Source of the DNA: CATOSD01 sp965203135
GTDB taxonomy: Bacteria > Chloroflexota > Dehalococcoidia > Lucifugimonadales > CATOSD01
Direction: 5' to 3'
Length of the DNA stretch: 64,000 nucleotides
Assembly (NCBI GenBank): GCA_965203135.1
Contig: CBDBBO010000001.1
Span: 2,020,821 to 2,084,820 of the forward strand
Position numbers and translations under genes: made by a program. This document shows positions 33,206 to 41,142 of the stretch, in pieces. Position 1 is the first letter of the stretch; each line of letters begins with the position of its first letter. The notes beneath the pieces are model-generated. The model was not told the origin of the DNA. It saw only the letters and a list, made by a program, of their open reading frames with translations, and made no database searches.

Positions 33206-34051
33206 CTAGCGGCCGTAGAATACGGGACTCCGCTTTTCGAGGAATGCCCGGCGCGCCTCCTGGGCGTCTTCTGAGCCTCCCAGTATGCCGCCCGCGTTGG
33301 AGGTCAGCACCATCGTGTTCTCGATGGTGGTATCCATCGCGGTGCGCATTATGCGCTTGCTGATCCACTGCACCAGCGGCGGCACGCGCATGATGCGGTC
33401 GCAAAGCTCGCGCGTGGTCTTCTCCAACTCCTCGGACGGCACCAGGTAGTTCAACAGGCCCCACTCGAAGGCGCGCTTGGCGTCCACCTGGCCGGTGTAC
33501 GCGAACTCGAGCGCGCGGCCAAGCCCGGCCATCTTCGGCAGGTAGTAAGAGCCGCCGTTCTCGATTATCTGGCCCAGTTGGTGGTAGCCGATGAAGCGTG
33601 TGGTCTCGCAGCCCAGCCGAATGTCGCAGTGGAGCGCCATGTCCATGCCGGATCCGACGGCAGGGCCGTTTATCATGGCGATAGTGGGCTTGCGAATGAG
33701 CGAGATGTCGCGGTGCAGCTTGGTAAAGCCGTGGTAGAAGTGCTCGCGCGTGGCGTCCGGTCCGTCCGGTCCGAAATCGCCCGAAAACTTCGGGCCTTTC
33801 ACCTCGTCGGGGATGTCGCCGCGCATGTCCGCGCCGGAGCAGAAGCCGCGGCCTACGCCCGTCAGGACAATGACCTTGACGTTCGGATCGTCGTCCCCGG
33901 CGCGCATGTACTCGCCGACTTTCGCCACGGTGCCGTTCACCTCGGCCGAGCCTATGAGCGCGTTCAACCGCTCCGGACGGTTGAATTTGATCCACAGAAT
34001 TCCGGTGTCCTCCGGCTCGTACAACAGGTAGTCAACCAGTTTGGGGCCCAT
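33206..34051 (-). CDS. enoyl-CoA hydratase/isomerase family protein
   Basis: A 281-residue crotonase-fold protein. WIKFNRPERLNALIGSAEVN and VKVIVLTGVGRGFCSGADMRGD give the first oxyanion-hole glycine region (SGAD near residue 77), and MINGPAVGSGMDMALHCDIR the second. The usual catalytic glutamate region reads YHQLGQIIENGGSYYLPKM, with Gln where hydratases often have Glu and a Glu-Asn pair a few residues on. Activity may differ from simple hydration. A 16-residue insert (GDIPDEVKGPKFSGDFGPDG) follows the CoA loop. ATG 34051 follows GGGAGG. It is the last gene of a four-gene operon. Confidence 0.88.
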   Translation of the reverse strand: MGPKLVDYLLYEPEDTGILWIKFNRPERLNALIGSAEVNGTVAKVGEYMRAGDDDPNVKVIVLTGVGRGFCSGADMRGDIPDEVKGPKFSGDFGPDGPDATREHFYHGFTKLHRDISLIRKPTIAMINGPAVGSGMDMALHCDIRLGCETTRFIGYHQLGQIIENGGSYYLPKMAGLGRALEFAYTGQVDAKRAFEWGLLNYLVPSEELEKTTRELCDRIMRVPPLVQWISKRIMRTAMDTTIENTMVLTSNAGGILGGSEDAQEARRAFLEKRSPVFYGR

Positions 34052-34104
34052 CGTAAACCTCCCAGAGTGAATTGAGTGCGTCGTGTAAACGGTGGCCGCG
34101 CGGG

Positions 34105-35376
34105 TCAGTCGGCGCCCACCGGCCGCGTGCCTATGATTCCCTGGCGTTCCAGCGCCTCCAACTCGGATGTCGGCAACCCCAGTATATCGCCAAGCACGAA
34201 AGTGTTGTGCTCGCCCAGACCGGGCGCTGGCGTCGATTGGATACGGCTGCTTTTCGACATCTTCCAGGGCGTGGTCACTTGCCTGTACTCGCCGGCCTCG
34301 GGGTGCGCGACCGTGTCCCAGAAGCCGCGCGCCTCCAGGTGTGGGTCGACAATAGTCTCGCCGCCCTTGAGCACCGCGCCTGCCGGCACGCCGCGAGCCT
34401 GGAGCAAGTGCATGGCCTGGTAGTGGCCGCGCTCGCGAGTCCACGCGGCTATGGCCTCGTCGATCTCGGCGTGGTGCTGTCGTCGCCCGGCGGCTGTGGC
34501 GAGCCGGGCGTCTCCGGCAAGGTCGGGCCGGCCTATCGCGTCGCACAGCGCCCGCCACTCCGCGTCTGACCGCACGCTGACCGCGACCCACGAGTCGTCA
34601 CCGACGCAGGGGTATACGCCCTGGGGCGCGTGAACGGGATGCCGGTTGCCGGTCAGTCCGGCAATCCGGCCGTTCATTGCGTAGTCCAGGAACGCCTCGC
34701 CCATCATGCCAACCGTGACCTCCCTCTGCGCCAGGTCGATGAACGCGCCCTTGCCCGTTCTCAGGCGCGCCCGCAGCGCGGCCATCAGCGCGCCCACCGT
34801 GAGAATGCCAACGACCGGGTCGGGGAAGGTCTCGTTGCTCATCAGCGGCTGGCCGCCCTCGTAGCCCGTGATCGACGCGAGTCCGGCCGTCTGCTCCAGC
34901 GTCGAGCCGAGCGAGCCGTAGTCCATCTCTGGGCCGGTCGCGCCCTGGCTGCTTATCTTGGCGTAGATGATCTGCGGGTTAGCGCGGGAGACTGCGTCGT
35001 AGCCGAGGCCTAGCCGGTCCATGACGGACGCTCGGAAATTCTCGACCAGCACGTCGCAGACGGCGGCGAGGTCCAGCAGAAGCTCATTGCCCTCTTGAGT
35101 CGCCAGGTCCAGGGTCACATCCAGCTTGTTTGCGTTGCGTTGTACGTGGTGGGCCGAGCGATTCCAGGGGCGCTCGCCCGGGTCGCCGCCGGGATACAGG
35201 TTGTAGGCACCGGTCGTCGAGGGCCGTGCGAAGCCGCGGCTGGTGTCCATCCGCGTGCGCGACTCGACCTTGATGACCTGCGCGCCCATGAAGCCCAGCA
35301 GCAGGGTCGCGTATGGGCCCACGGCGATCTGGGTCAGGTCGAGTATGCGAAGCTCCTTCAAGGGCAGATCACTCAT
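34105..35376 (-). CDS. CaiB/BaiF (class III) CoA-transferase
   Basis: A 423-residue class III CoA-transferase. LRILDLTQIAVGPYATLLLG, FMGAQVIKVESRTRMDTSRG, ANKLDVTLDLATQEGNELLL and CDVLVENFRASVMDRLGLGY are the family's N-terminal signature, and PAPGLGEHNTFVLGDILGLP its C-terminal one. ATG 35376 follows AAGGGGGCGG. Start and upstream stop overlap as ATGAGTGA (35369-35376), so translation of the two transferases is coupled and their products are probably needed in equal amounts, possibly as a heteromer. Substrates unknown. Confidence 0.9.
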   Translation of the reverse strand: MSDLPLKELRILDLTQIAVGPYATLLLGFMGAQVIKVESRTRMDTSRGFARPSTTGAYNLYPGGDPGERPWNRSAHHVQRNANKLDVTLDLATQEGNELLLDLAAVCDVLVENFRASVMDRLGLGYDAVSRANPQIIYAKISSQGATGPEMDYGSLGSTLEQTAGLASITGYEGGQPLMSNETFPDPVVGILTVGALMAALRARLRTGKGAFIDLAQREVTVGMMGEAFLDYAMNGRIAGLTGNRHPVHAPQGVYPCVGDDSWVAVSVRSDAEWRALCDAIGRPDLAGDARLATAAGRRQHHAEIDEAIAAWTRERGHYQAMHLLQARGVPAGAVLKGGETIVDPHLEARGFWDTVAHPEAGEYRQVTTPWKMSKSSRIQSTPAPGLGEHNTFVLGDILGLPTSELEALERQGIIGTRPVGAD

Positions 35377-36568
35377 GGTCCGCCCCCTTGGCGTTCGCAA
35401 GCTCCGCTATCTCGGCGTCGGTCAGGCCGAGTCGACCGCCCAGTATCTCGGCGTTGTGCTCACCCAGCAGCGGAGCTCGCTCGTGGCGCCATTCGTGGCC
35501 GCTCACTCGGATCGGCTCGCCGGGGTAGGTTGCCGTCCCCGCGTGGGGATGCTCGATGTCCTGGAAGAACCCCCTGTCCCGGAGCTGGCCGGAGTCCAGC
35601 AGGTCCTCCACGTCAGCGACGTATCCCGCGATTGTGCGCATGCCCTGGAGCGTGTGGTAGATGTCCTCCTTGCTCTTGGTGGCGGCCCACTCGCCTACGA
35701 TGGCCAGAACGTCCTGCTGGTGCTCGCGGCGAGCCTCCCGTGTGCTGAACGCGGGGTCGTCGGCCAGCTCCGGCACGCCCATCAGCTCGCACACCCTGGC
35801 CCAGATATCCTCCCTCACGCCTATCTCCAGACCCGGGCTCACCCACCCGTCGGCGGCGCGCACCAGGGCGCTCTCCCTTCTCGTGGGAATGCGCCCGAAC
35901 TGGTGGTGGATCGAGGCGTGAATCTGGGCTACGGTCACCGCTTCCATCGCCGACACGTCGACGTACTGGCCCTCCCCCGTGAAGTCGCGGGCGTACAGGG
36001 CCAGCATCGCGCCGGAGAACGCGGCGATCCCGACCGCGTACGACACGACGCTGCCGCCTATCTTGAGCGGCTCCCGGTCGGGCAGGCCGACGGTGTGCAG
36101 CAGCGCGCCCATTGCCTGCGCCACGAGGTCGCCGCCCTCGTAGTCGCGGTACGGGCCGGTCTGGCCGAACGGCGTGATGGACACGTACACCAGGCCGGGA
36201 TTGCTCGCGGCCAAATCGTCGTAGCCGAGACCGAGGGCCGCCATGCGGCCGGGCGCGCCGCTCTCGATGAGCACGTCGCAGCGTTCGGACAGGCGGCGCA
36301 GCACATCCGCTCCGCGCTCGGTCTCCATGTCCAGAGTTAAGCTCTTCTTGCCGGTGTTGAGGTAGAGGTAAGGCGCGCTGCGCTCCGGGTGCGGCTCGTC
36401 GCCAAGGAATGGGCCTTCCCGTCGCGACGCCTCGCCAACGCCGGGGCGCTCGACCTTGATGACCTCGGCGCCCATGCCGGCCAGCAGCTTGGCGCAGTAC
36501 GGCCCGGACACGCCTTCGCTGAGGTCCAGAGCCATGATGCCGCCGAGGAGGTGCTCGCCCATCTCCAT
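35369..36568 (-). CDS. CaiB/BaiF (class III) CoA-transferase
   Basis: A 399-residue class III CoA-transferase. MALDLSEGVSGPYCAKLLAG, GMGAEVIKVERPGVGEASRR, YLNTGKKSLTLDMETERGAD, ESGAPGRMAALGLGYDDLAA and the C-terminal APLLGEHNAEILGGRLGLTD are present. The N-terminus begins a few residues earlier than usual (MEMGEHLLGGIMALDL); a start at the third methionine, residue 12, is possible. It overlaps the following transferase gene by 8 bases and lies 28 bp behind a hydratase gene. The pair resembles the heteromeric CoA-transferases of aromatic and succinyl-benzylsuccinate pathways, but that is a guess. Confidence 0.9.
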   Translation of the reverse strand: MEMGEHLLGGIMALDLSEGVSGPYCAKLLAGMGAEVIKVERPGVGEASRREGPFLGDEPHPERSAPYLYLNTGKKSLTLDMETERGADVLRRLSERCDVLIESGAPGRMAALGLGYDDLAASNPGLVYVSITPFGQTGPYRDYEGGDLVAQAMGALLHTVGLPDREPLKIGGSVVSYAVGIAAFSGAMLALYARDFTGEGQYVDVSAMEAVTVAQIHASIHHQFGRIPTRRESALVRAADGWVSPGLEIGVREDIWARVCELMGVPELADDPAFSTREARREHQQDVLAIVGEWAATKSKEDIYHTLQGMRTIAGYVADVEDLLDSGQLRDRGFFQDIEHPHAGTATYPGEPIRVSGHEWRHERAPLLGEHNAEILGGRLGLTDAEIAELANAKGADHE

Positions 36569-36596
36569 GCGCTTCGCCGTCTTCCGGTCGCCGCGC

Positions 36597-37463
36597 CTAT
36601 CTTCCGGTGTAGGCGGGTCGGCGCTTCTCGACGAACGCGCGCACGCCCTCCTTGTGGTCCTCGGTGCGGCGACTTATCTCCTGCGCCGGGCCTGCCAGCC
36701 GCAGGCTCTGCTCGAGGTTGATGTAGAGCGAGTCCTGCACCAGCTTCTTGATAAGCGCCATCGAGTAGGTTGGGCCGTCGGCGATGCGCTGGGCCAATTC
36801 CATGGTGGTCTCCATCAGGTCGCCATGGTCAACCACCTTGCTCGCGAGGCCGAGCCGCAGCGCCTCCGACGAGTCGATCACGTCGCCGGTGTACTGCATC
36901 AGGAAGGTGTTGCCCAGGCCGATCATGCGCGGAAGCTGCCAGCAGGAGCCGTCCGCGGGAATCAGCCCTCGCCGGATGAACGTCTCCGACAGCCGGGCGT
37001 TCTCCGAGAGCAGGCGTATGTCGCAGGAAAGCGCGATGCCGAGTCCCAGCCCCATGGCGTAGCCGTTCACGGCGGCGATGGAGGGCTTCTGCAGGTTGTG
37101 CAGCCTGAGCGGCAGGAATCGGACGTTCTCCGCGCCCTCCTCCTCCGTCGGCTCGTCCCGACCCGTCCACTGGTGCTCGAGGTACTCCCAGGCGGTCATG
37201 TCGGTCGGGATAGGCTCCTCGGCGACCTTGCTGCGCTCCTGCACGGACTGGTCCATGCGCTTGACGTTCGCGCCGGAGCAGAACGAAGGGTCGCGTCCGG
37301 TAAGGACGACAGCCCGAAGGTTGGGGTCCGCCTCCAGCCGATCCAGTTCTGCGTTGATTTCGGCGGACATCTCCGAGCCGATGGCGTTCCTGGTCGTCGG
37401 GTCGTCCATGGTGATAACCATCACGTTGCCGACGTCGGCAACCTCGATGTAGTCGTGCGGCAT
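36597..37463 (-). CDS. enoyl-CoA hydratase/isomerase family protein
   Basis: A 288-residue crotonase-family protein. MVITMDDPTTRNAIGSEMSA, LRAVVLTGRDPSFCSGANVKRM (oxyanion hole), AVNGYAMGLGLGIALSCDIR and ARLSETFIRRGLIPADGSCW are all in register; the last holds Glu and Asp at positions matching the two catalytic acids. The pattern resembles the PaaG-type ring-opening isomerases and epoxy-enoyl-CoA isomerases as much as simple hydratases. A charged insert follows the CoA loop (DQSVQERSKVAEEPIPTDMT). It is the first gene of the hydratase-CaiB-CaiB-hydratase operon, with AGGGGG before ATG 37463. Confidence 0.9.
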   Translation of the reverse strand: MPHDYIEVADVGNVMVITMDDPTTRNAIGSEMSAEINAELDRLEADPNLRAVVLTGRDPSFCSGANVKRMDQSVQERSKVAEEPIPTDMTAWEYLEHQWTGRDEPTEEEGAENVRFLPLRLHNLQKPSIAAVNGYAMGLGLGIALSCDIRLLSENARLSETFIRRGLIPADGSCWQLPRMIGLGNTFLMQYTGDVIDSSEALRLGLASKVVDHGDLMETTMELAQRIADGPTYSMALIKKLVQDSLYINLEQSLRLAGPAQEISRRTEDHKEGVRAFVEKRRPAYTGR

Positions 37464-37609
37464 TGTTTCCCCCTGATTGTCGTATTTGGCGGTGTAGTGA
37501 CGCGTGACGTTTGCGTGAGAGTGAGAATAGCGTTGAGGCTATGGACTGTCAACTTGGGGGCTACCCCGGGGCATCACCGTGCATGGACAGGACCGGTCTG
37601 AGGGCGAAA

Positions 37610-38053
37610 CTACAGCCCGCCTGGCCGCAGCGGGTGCTGCCATCTGAGTCCGGGGAAGCGGTTGAAGTCGGAGTCGGTCGAGACCATGGTGCAGCCGTGC
37701 TCGATTGCGACCGCCGCATGCTGAGCGTCCGCTACCAGCTTGCCGCTGGCTCCGGACTCCCGGCACAGCCTTTCGAAAATGTCGAGATGATCTGGGCCGG
37801 GACGTACGATTCGCGCCTGTGGCCGCTCGAGGAGCGAATTCACGAACTGGAACGACCGGTCTAGAGTTGAGGGCGGATCGAAGACCCGTGGGTTTGTTAC
37901 GACGCGGATGAAACCTGACAGAACGAGCACGGAGAGGGCGAAAGGCTCAGGCCCTGTCGCCATGCGGATAATCCATTCGGCGTACTCGGCATGATCCGGC
38001 GACGAGTCCTCGACGTGGGCATAAACGAGGACGTTTACGTCGGGAAGCAGCAT
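37610..38053 (-). CDS. vapC: VapC-type PIN domain ribonuclease toxin
   Basis: A 147-residue PIN-domain toxin, an RNase that cleaves tRNA or rRNA in studied VapC proteins. LLPDVNVLVYAHVEDS carries the first acidic residue (Asp5), LSVLVLSGFIRVVTNPRVF the middle region of this family (TIGR00028-like), KLVADAQHAAVAIEHG the third Asp and STDSDFNRFPGLRWQHPL the last Asp and the usual ending. All of the metal-binding acids seem present, so it should be active. Start ATG 38053 is 10 bases after the antitoxin stop, so it relies on coupled translation; no good ribosome site is seen. Confidence 0.9.
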   Translation of the reverse strand: MLLPDVNVLVYAHVEDSSPDHAEYAEWIIRMATGPEPFALSVLVLSGFIRVVTNPRVFDPPSTLDRSFQFVNSLLERPQARIVRPGPDHLDIFERLCRESGASGKLVADAQHAAVAIEHGCTMVSTDSDFNRFPGLRWQHPLRPGGL

Positions 38054-38063
38054 CTCTGGTTGG

Positions 38064-38321
38064 TTAAGGCCACCTTTGCCCGAACCGGGTCTCGTCGTCC
38101 CGGGCCTCAACCGCGCGGGGCCTGTCAAGATCGACTTCGGGACGTGGGCGAACCCCGCGCACGGTGACCAAGCGGAATGGCGGCTGCTCAGGCGGCTTAC
38201 GAGACTTCATGGCATCAGATAACGTTTGCGAGATGAAGGCGCTCACACTGACGCCCCGGGCCGCCGCTGCACGGCGCACCTGCTTCGCAAGTTGATCGTC
38301 CAAGGATATCGTCGTTCTCAT
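38064..38321 (-). CDS. vapB: VapB-type ribbon-helix-helix antitoxin
   Basis: An 85-residue antitoxin. MRTTISLDDQLAKQVRRAAA begins the CopG/Arc ribbon-helix-helix DNA-binding domain; RGVSVSAFISQTLSDAMKSR completes it, and the proline- and arginine-rich tail (RPRPEVDLDRPRAVEARDDE) is the toxin-binding part. ATG 38321 starts the fold exactly. No Shine-Dalgarno sequence precedes it; the predicted promoter starts transcription one base upstream, so the messenger is likely leaderless. The protein probably binds the palindrome at 38324-38353 to repress itself. Confidence 0.88.
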   Translation of the reverse strand: MRTTISLDDQLAKQVRRAAAARGVSVSAFISQTLSDAMKSRKPPEQPPFRLVTVRGVRPRPEVDLDRPRAVEARDDETRFGQRWP

Positions 38322-38323
38322 TA

Positions 38324-38357
38324 TGCACAGCATAACATCGATTATGAAGTGCATCAA
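38324..38357 (-). promoter_or_regulatory. vapBC promoter and operator dyad
   Basis: Minus-strand promoter: TTGATG (38352-38357), 17 bp, TATGCT (38329-38334), placing the start at 38322, next to ATG 38321. Overlapping it is a nested inverted repeat at 38324-38353: TGCAC, 2 bp, CATAA, 6 bp, TTATG, 2 bp, GTGCA. The position across -10 and spacer suits repression by the VapB-VapC complex. Confidence 0.65.
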
Positions 38358-38388
38358 CACCTTCGGATTCACTCGTGCGCCTGCATCC

Positions 38389-39927
38389 TTAGGCCGTCTG
38401 CTCGGCGGGGCGGTACTGGAGGGCCTCGGCAAGGTGTGGGGCCTCGACATTTTCGGAGCGGGCCAGGTCGGCGATGGTCCTGGCGAGCTTCAGCACGCGG
38501 TGGAACGCCCTCGCCGACAGGTGCAGCCGGCTGGTCGCCATGCGCAGCAGGCTCGACGCCGCGTCGTCCACCTTGCAGTATTCCCACACCTCGACCGGAC
38601 CCATCTCGGAGTTGGTTATCAGGCCCGTTTCCTCGAATCTTCTGGCCTGCACCATGCGCGCGGCCTCGATTCGTTCGCGCGTCCTCGCCGACGTGTCGGA
38701 GCCGGGCGGCCTGGTGAGCTTCTCGTACTCTACCCTGGGCACCTCGACGAAGAGGTCTATCCTGTCCATCAGCGGGCCACTTATCCGCTTGGCGTAGCGT
38801 GTGACCTGGCTGGGGGAGCAGACACACTGCTTGCCCGGATCGCCCGCGAACCCGCACGGGCAGGGGTTCATGGCGGCCACCAGCATGAAGTTTGCGGGGA
38901 AGGTTATGGTTCCCTGGGCGCGGCTGATGGTCACCACCTTGTCTTCGATGGGTTGACGCAATACCTCCAGCACGGAGTGACCGAACTCCGGCAACTCGTC
39001 GAGGAACAGCACGCCACGGTGGCTCAGGGTTATCTCGCCTGGCCTCGGCATGCGGCCGCCGCCCACCAGTCCCGCGTTGGAGATGGTGTAGTGGGGCGAC
39101 CGGAAGGGCCGGCGGTTGACGAGTGGCGACGAGGAGGGTAGCAGACCGCTGATGCTGAATATCTTGGTGACCTCCAGCGCCTCTTCCTGGGTGAGCCTGG
39201 GCAGTATGGACGGCAGGCTGCGCGCCAGCAGCGTCTTGCCGCTGCCGGGAGGGCCGCTCATCAGCAGGTTGTGGCCGCCCGCCGCCGCTACCTCGATGGC
39301 GCGCTTGGCGTGCTCCTGGCCGCGGATGTCGGCGATGTCCACGACGCCCCCGCAGCCGTCGGCGGACACGAACCCGTCGCCATCGGTGGCGACGTCGCCG
39401 GCCGCGGGCGTGATCCTGGGGCCGCCGTTGAGGTGGTGAAGCAGTTGCCCCAGCGAAGAGACCGGGATTGTCTCCACGCCGTCGACCAGCGCGGCCTCGT
39501 TGGCGTCCGGCGCGGGCACGAACACACGCCGGAAGCCCTCCTCGCGCGCCACGGCCACCATCGGCAGAATCCCGTTGGTGTGGCGCAGCGTGCCGTCGAG
39601 GGAGAGCTCGCCCAGGAAGACGGACGAGCCGGGTATGTTCTCTATCTGGCCGGAACTGATGAGCAGCGCGACGGCGATGGGCAGGTCGTAGGCCGGGCCG
39701 GCCTTGCGGTGGTCGGCGGGCGCGAGGTTGACGGTGACGCGGCGCATGGGGAACTCGCAGCCGGCGTTGCGGATGGCCGAGCGCACCCGCTCGCTGGCTT
39801 CCTTCACGGCGGCGTCGGGCAGGCCGACTATGTTGAAGGCCGGCAGTCCCGGCAGTATGTCCACCTCCACTTCCACTATCAGTCCGTTCAGGCCGACGAC
39901 GGCGCAGGTCTTGCACTTGGCGAGCAT
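38389..39927 (-). CDS. yifB: YifB/ComM family Mg-chelatase-like AAA ATPase
   Basis: A 512-residue AAA+ ATPase of the YifB/ComM family; ComM is a hexameric helicase for branch migration in natural transformation. The N-terminal Lon-protease-like fold (VVGLNGLIVEVEVDILPGLP, VNLAPADHRKAGPAYDLPIA) precedes the ATPase, with Walker A GPPGSGKT at about residues 225-232, Walker B LFLDELPEF, and the C-terminal Mg-chelatase domain (ARAFHRVLKLARTIADLARS). CPCG...CVCSPSQ is the family's cysteine insert. ATG 39927 has GGAG 8 bases upstream; ATG 39945 lies ahead without a site. Two promoter-like sequences precede it. Confidence 0.92.
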   Translation of the reverse strand: MLAKCKTCAVVGLNGLIVEVEVDILPGLPAFNIVGLPDAAVKEASERVRSAIRNAGCEFPMRRVTVNLAPADHRKAGPAYDLPIAVALLISSGQIENIPGSSVFLGELSLDGTLRHTNGILPMVAVAREEGFRRVFVPAPDANEAALVDGVETIPVSSLGQLLHHLNGGPRITPAAGDVATDGDGFVSADGCGGVVDIADIRGQEHAKRAIEVAAAGGHNLLMSGPPGSGKTLLARSLPSILPRLTQEEALEVTKIFSISGLLPSSSPLVNRRPFRSPHYTISNAGLVGGGRMPRPGEITLSHRGVLFLDELPEFGHSVLEVLRQPIEDKVVTISRAQGTITFPANFMLVAAMNPCPCGFAGDPGKQCVCSPSQVTRYAKRISGPLMDRIDLFVEVPRVEYEKLTRPPGSDTSARTRERIEAARMVQARRFEETGLITNSEMGPVEVWEYCKVDDAASSLLRMATSRLHLSARAFHRVLKLARTIADLARSENVEAPHLAEALQYRPAEQTA

Positions 39928-39960
39928 TTTCCCATCTCCGAACACAGGTTTAGCACGCCT

Positions 39961-39989
39961 ATTCTAGTATGTTCGGAACACGCCGTCAA
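39961..39989 (-). promoter_or_regulatory. yifB promoter with palindrome between -35 and -10
   Basis: Minus strand: TTGACG, 17 bp, TAGAAT. The spacer holds TGTTCGGAACA (39970-39980), an 11-base palindrome that could be an operator. Its arms are in the opposite order from the Gram-positive LexA box. Confidence 0.6.
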
Positions 39990-40099
39990 GTCCTGGAGCG
40001 AAAATCGCGGTGAGTTTTGGCAGATCGTGTTGCAAAGTGATGCATTCTGATGCACTTCCTGGCCGAGCGCGCAGGCGAGGTCAGTCCCACACCAAGGGA

Positions 40100-40128
40100 A
40101 TAATAGCACGTCCGTTCGTGCCGTTCAA
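40100..40128 (-). promoter_or_regulatory. second promoter-like sequence upstream of yifB
   Basis: Minus strand: TTGAAC, 17 bp, TATTAT, with ACGTGC directly before the -10. It is about 110 bases upstream of the first start site and 33 bases downstream of the preceding gene's stop. Confidence 0.45.
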
Positions 40129-40160
40129 TAGGGGTGTCCAGAGTTTGAGCAGGCGTCCGC

Positions 40161-40991
40161 TCACGCTCGCGTCAGCGCCGCCACTATGGCCGGGTCGTAG
40201 GGCAGGTCGATGTCGTGGCGCGGGGACGGATCGAGCCGGGGGAGCCGCGGCCAGAGCCTCTCGGCCAGCCGGTTGTACACCAGGTCGGCCAGCGCGGGCA
40301 GCGACGCCACGTCCTCGGCGTTGTAGCGCACCAGCGTCTCGAGCGCGCCCGCGCTACCCATCGTCCACATGCGCCACATCCGCACCGCGTCGTAGCCGCT
40401 CAGCCCGCTCAGCTCCGACGGACGGCCCACACCCAGTCGCGCCTCGATGCTCTTCAGCCCGCCGCCGTAGCCGAGCCGGCGCAGCGGATACATCAGGTCC
40501 AGGTGCGCCACGTGCCTGAACACGCTGCCGAACGAGTGCTCCACGTAGGGCAGATCGAAGCTCGCGCCGTTGTACGTGACCACCAGGTCGTACTGCTCCA
40601 GCGCCTCGCGCAGGTCGAGCAGGTTGTCGTCGCGCACGAATCCGCGGTAGCCGTCCTTGTCGAGGATTCCGACGAGCGTCAGATAGCTGGAGTACGGCGA
40701 GAGGCCGGTCGTCTCGATGTCCAGGAACGCGGCGCTGTCGCGGTAGTCCGCGTACAGCCGCCACACCTCGCGCTGCGGCAGCGTCCTCCCGAAGTAGGCG
40801 GCGTCTCCCGATTCGTGGCGCGCGAGCGACTCCTCGACCAGTGGGAGCAGCCGCTCCCTGCGCCCGGAAAGCGCGGACGGCAGTGACGACACTCCCATGA
40901 AATCCTCCCACGTCAGCACGCCCGACTCCCACAGCAGCCGCTCGTATGCGTAGCCGATGCCGGGCAGGTGCAGGAAGGTGTTTCGCAGCAT
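40161..40991 (-). CDS. RNase H-like DEDD exonuclease domain protein (YprB family)
   Basis: A 276-residue protein with an RNase H fold and DEDDy-type exonuclease residues: AFLDIETTGLSPYSSYLTLV (Asp and Glu of motif I), VVTYNGASFDLPYVEHSF (motif II Asp) and VRYNAEDVASLPALADLVYN (motif III Tyr-x3-Asp). A helix-hairpin-like N-terminus, LHLPGIGYAYERLLWESGV, precedes it. This is the YprB/ribonuclease_H_2 family, thought to process RNA or DNA ends. ATG 40991 has AGAGG 11 bases upstream. It is divergent from selA at 41143. Confidence 0.85.
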   Translation of the reverse strand: MLRNTFLHLPGIGYAYERLLWESGVLTWEDFMGVSSLPSALSGRRERLLPLVEESLARHESGDAAYFGRTLPQREVWRLYADYRDSAAFLDIETTGLSPYSSYLTLVGILDKDGYRGFVRDDNLLDLREALEQYDLVVTYNGASFDLPYVEHSFGSVFRHVAHLDLMYPLRRLGYGGGLKSIEARLGVGRPSELSGLSGYDAVRMWRMWTMGSAGALETLVRYNAEDVASLPALADLVYNRLAERLWPRLPRLDPSPRHDIDLPYDPAIVAALTRA

Positions 40992-41142
40992 GGGAAAAGT
41001 GCCTCTCTCGCCCTGGTGTCGGGACGGGTGTTGGACTCGATTCTTTCGCCAACGGGGATGTTTGTCAACGCCGCGCACCAATACCGGGCTGGGACGGTGC
41101 GCTATAATTGAAGCGTGTGACACCTTTGAACGGGGGGAAGCG

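Noticed and set aside
34072..34569. Long plus-strand open frames opposite the CoA-transferase and hydratase genes
   Set aside because: They are the reverse-strand images of GC-rich genes, as are other long arginine- and histidine-rich frames across the window.
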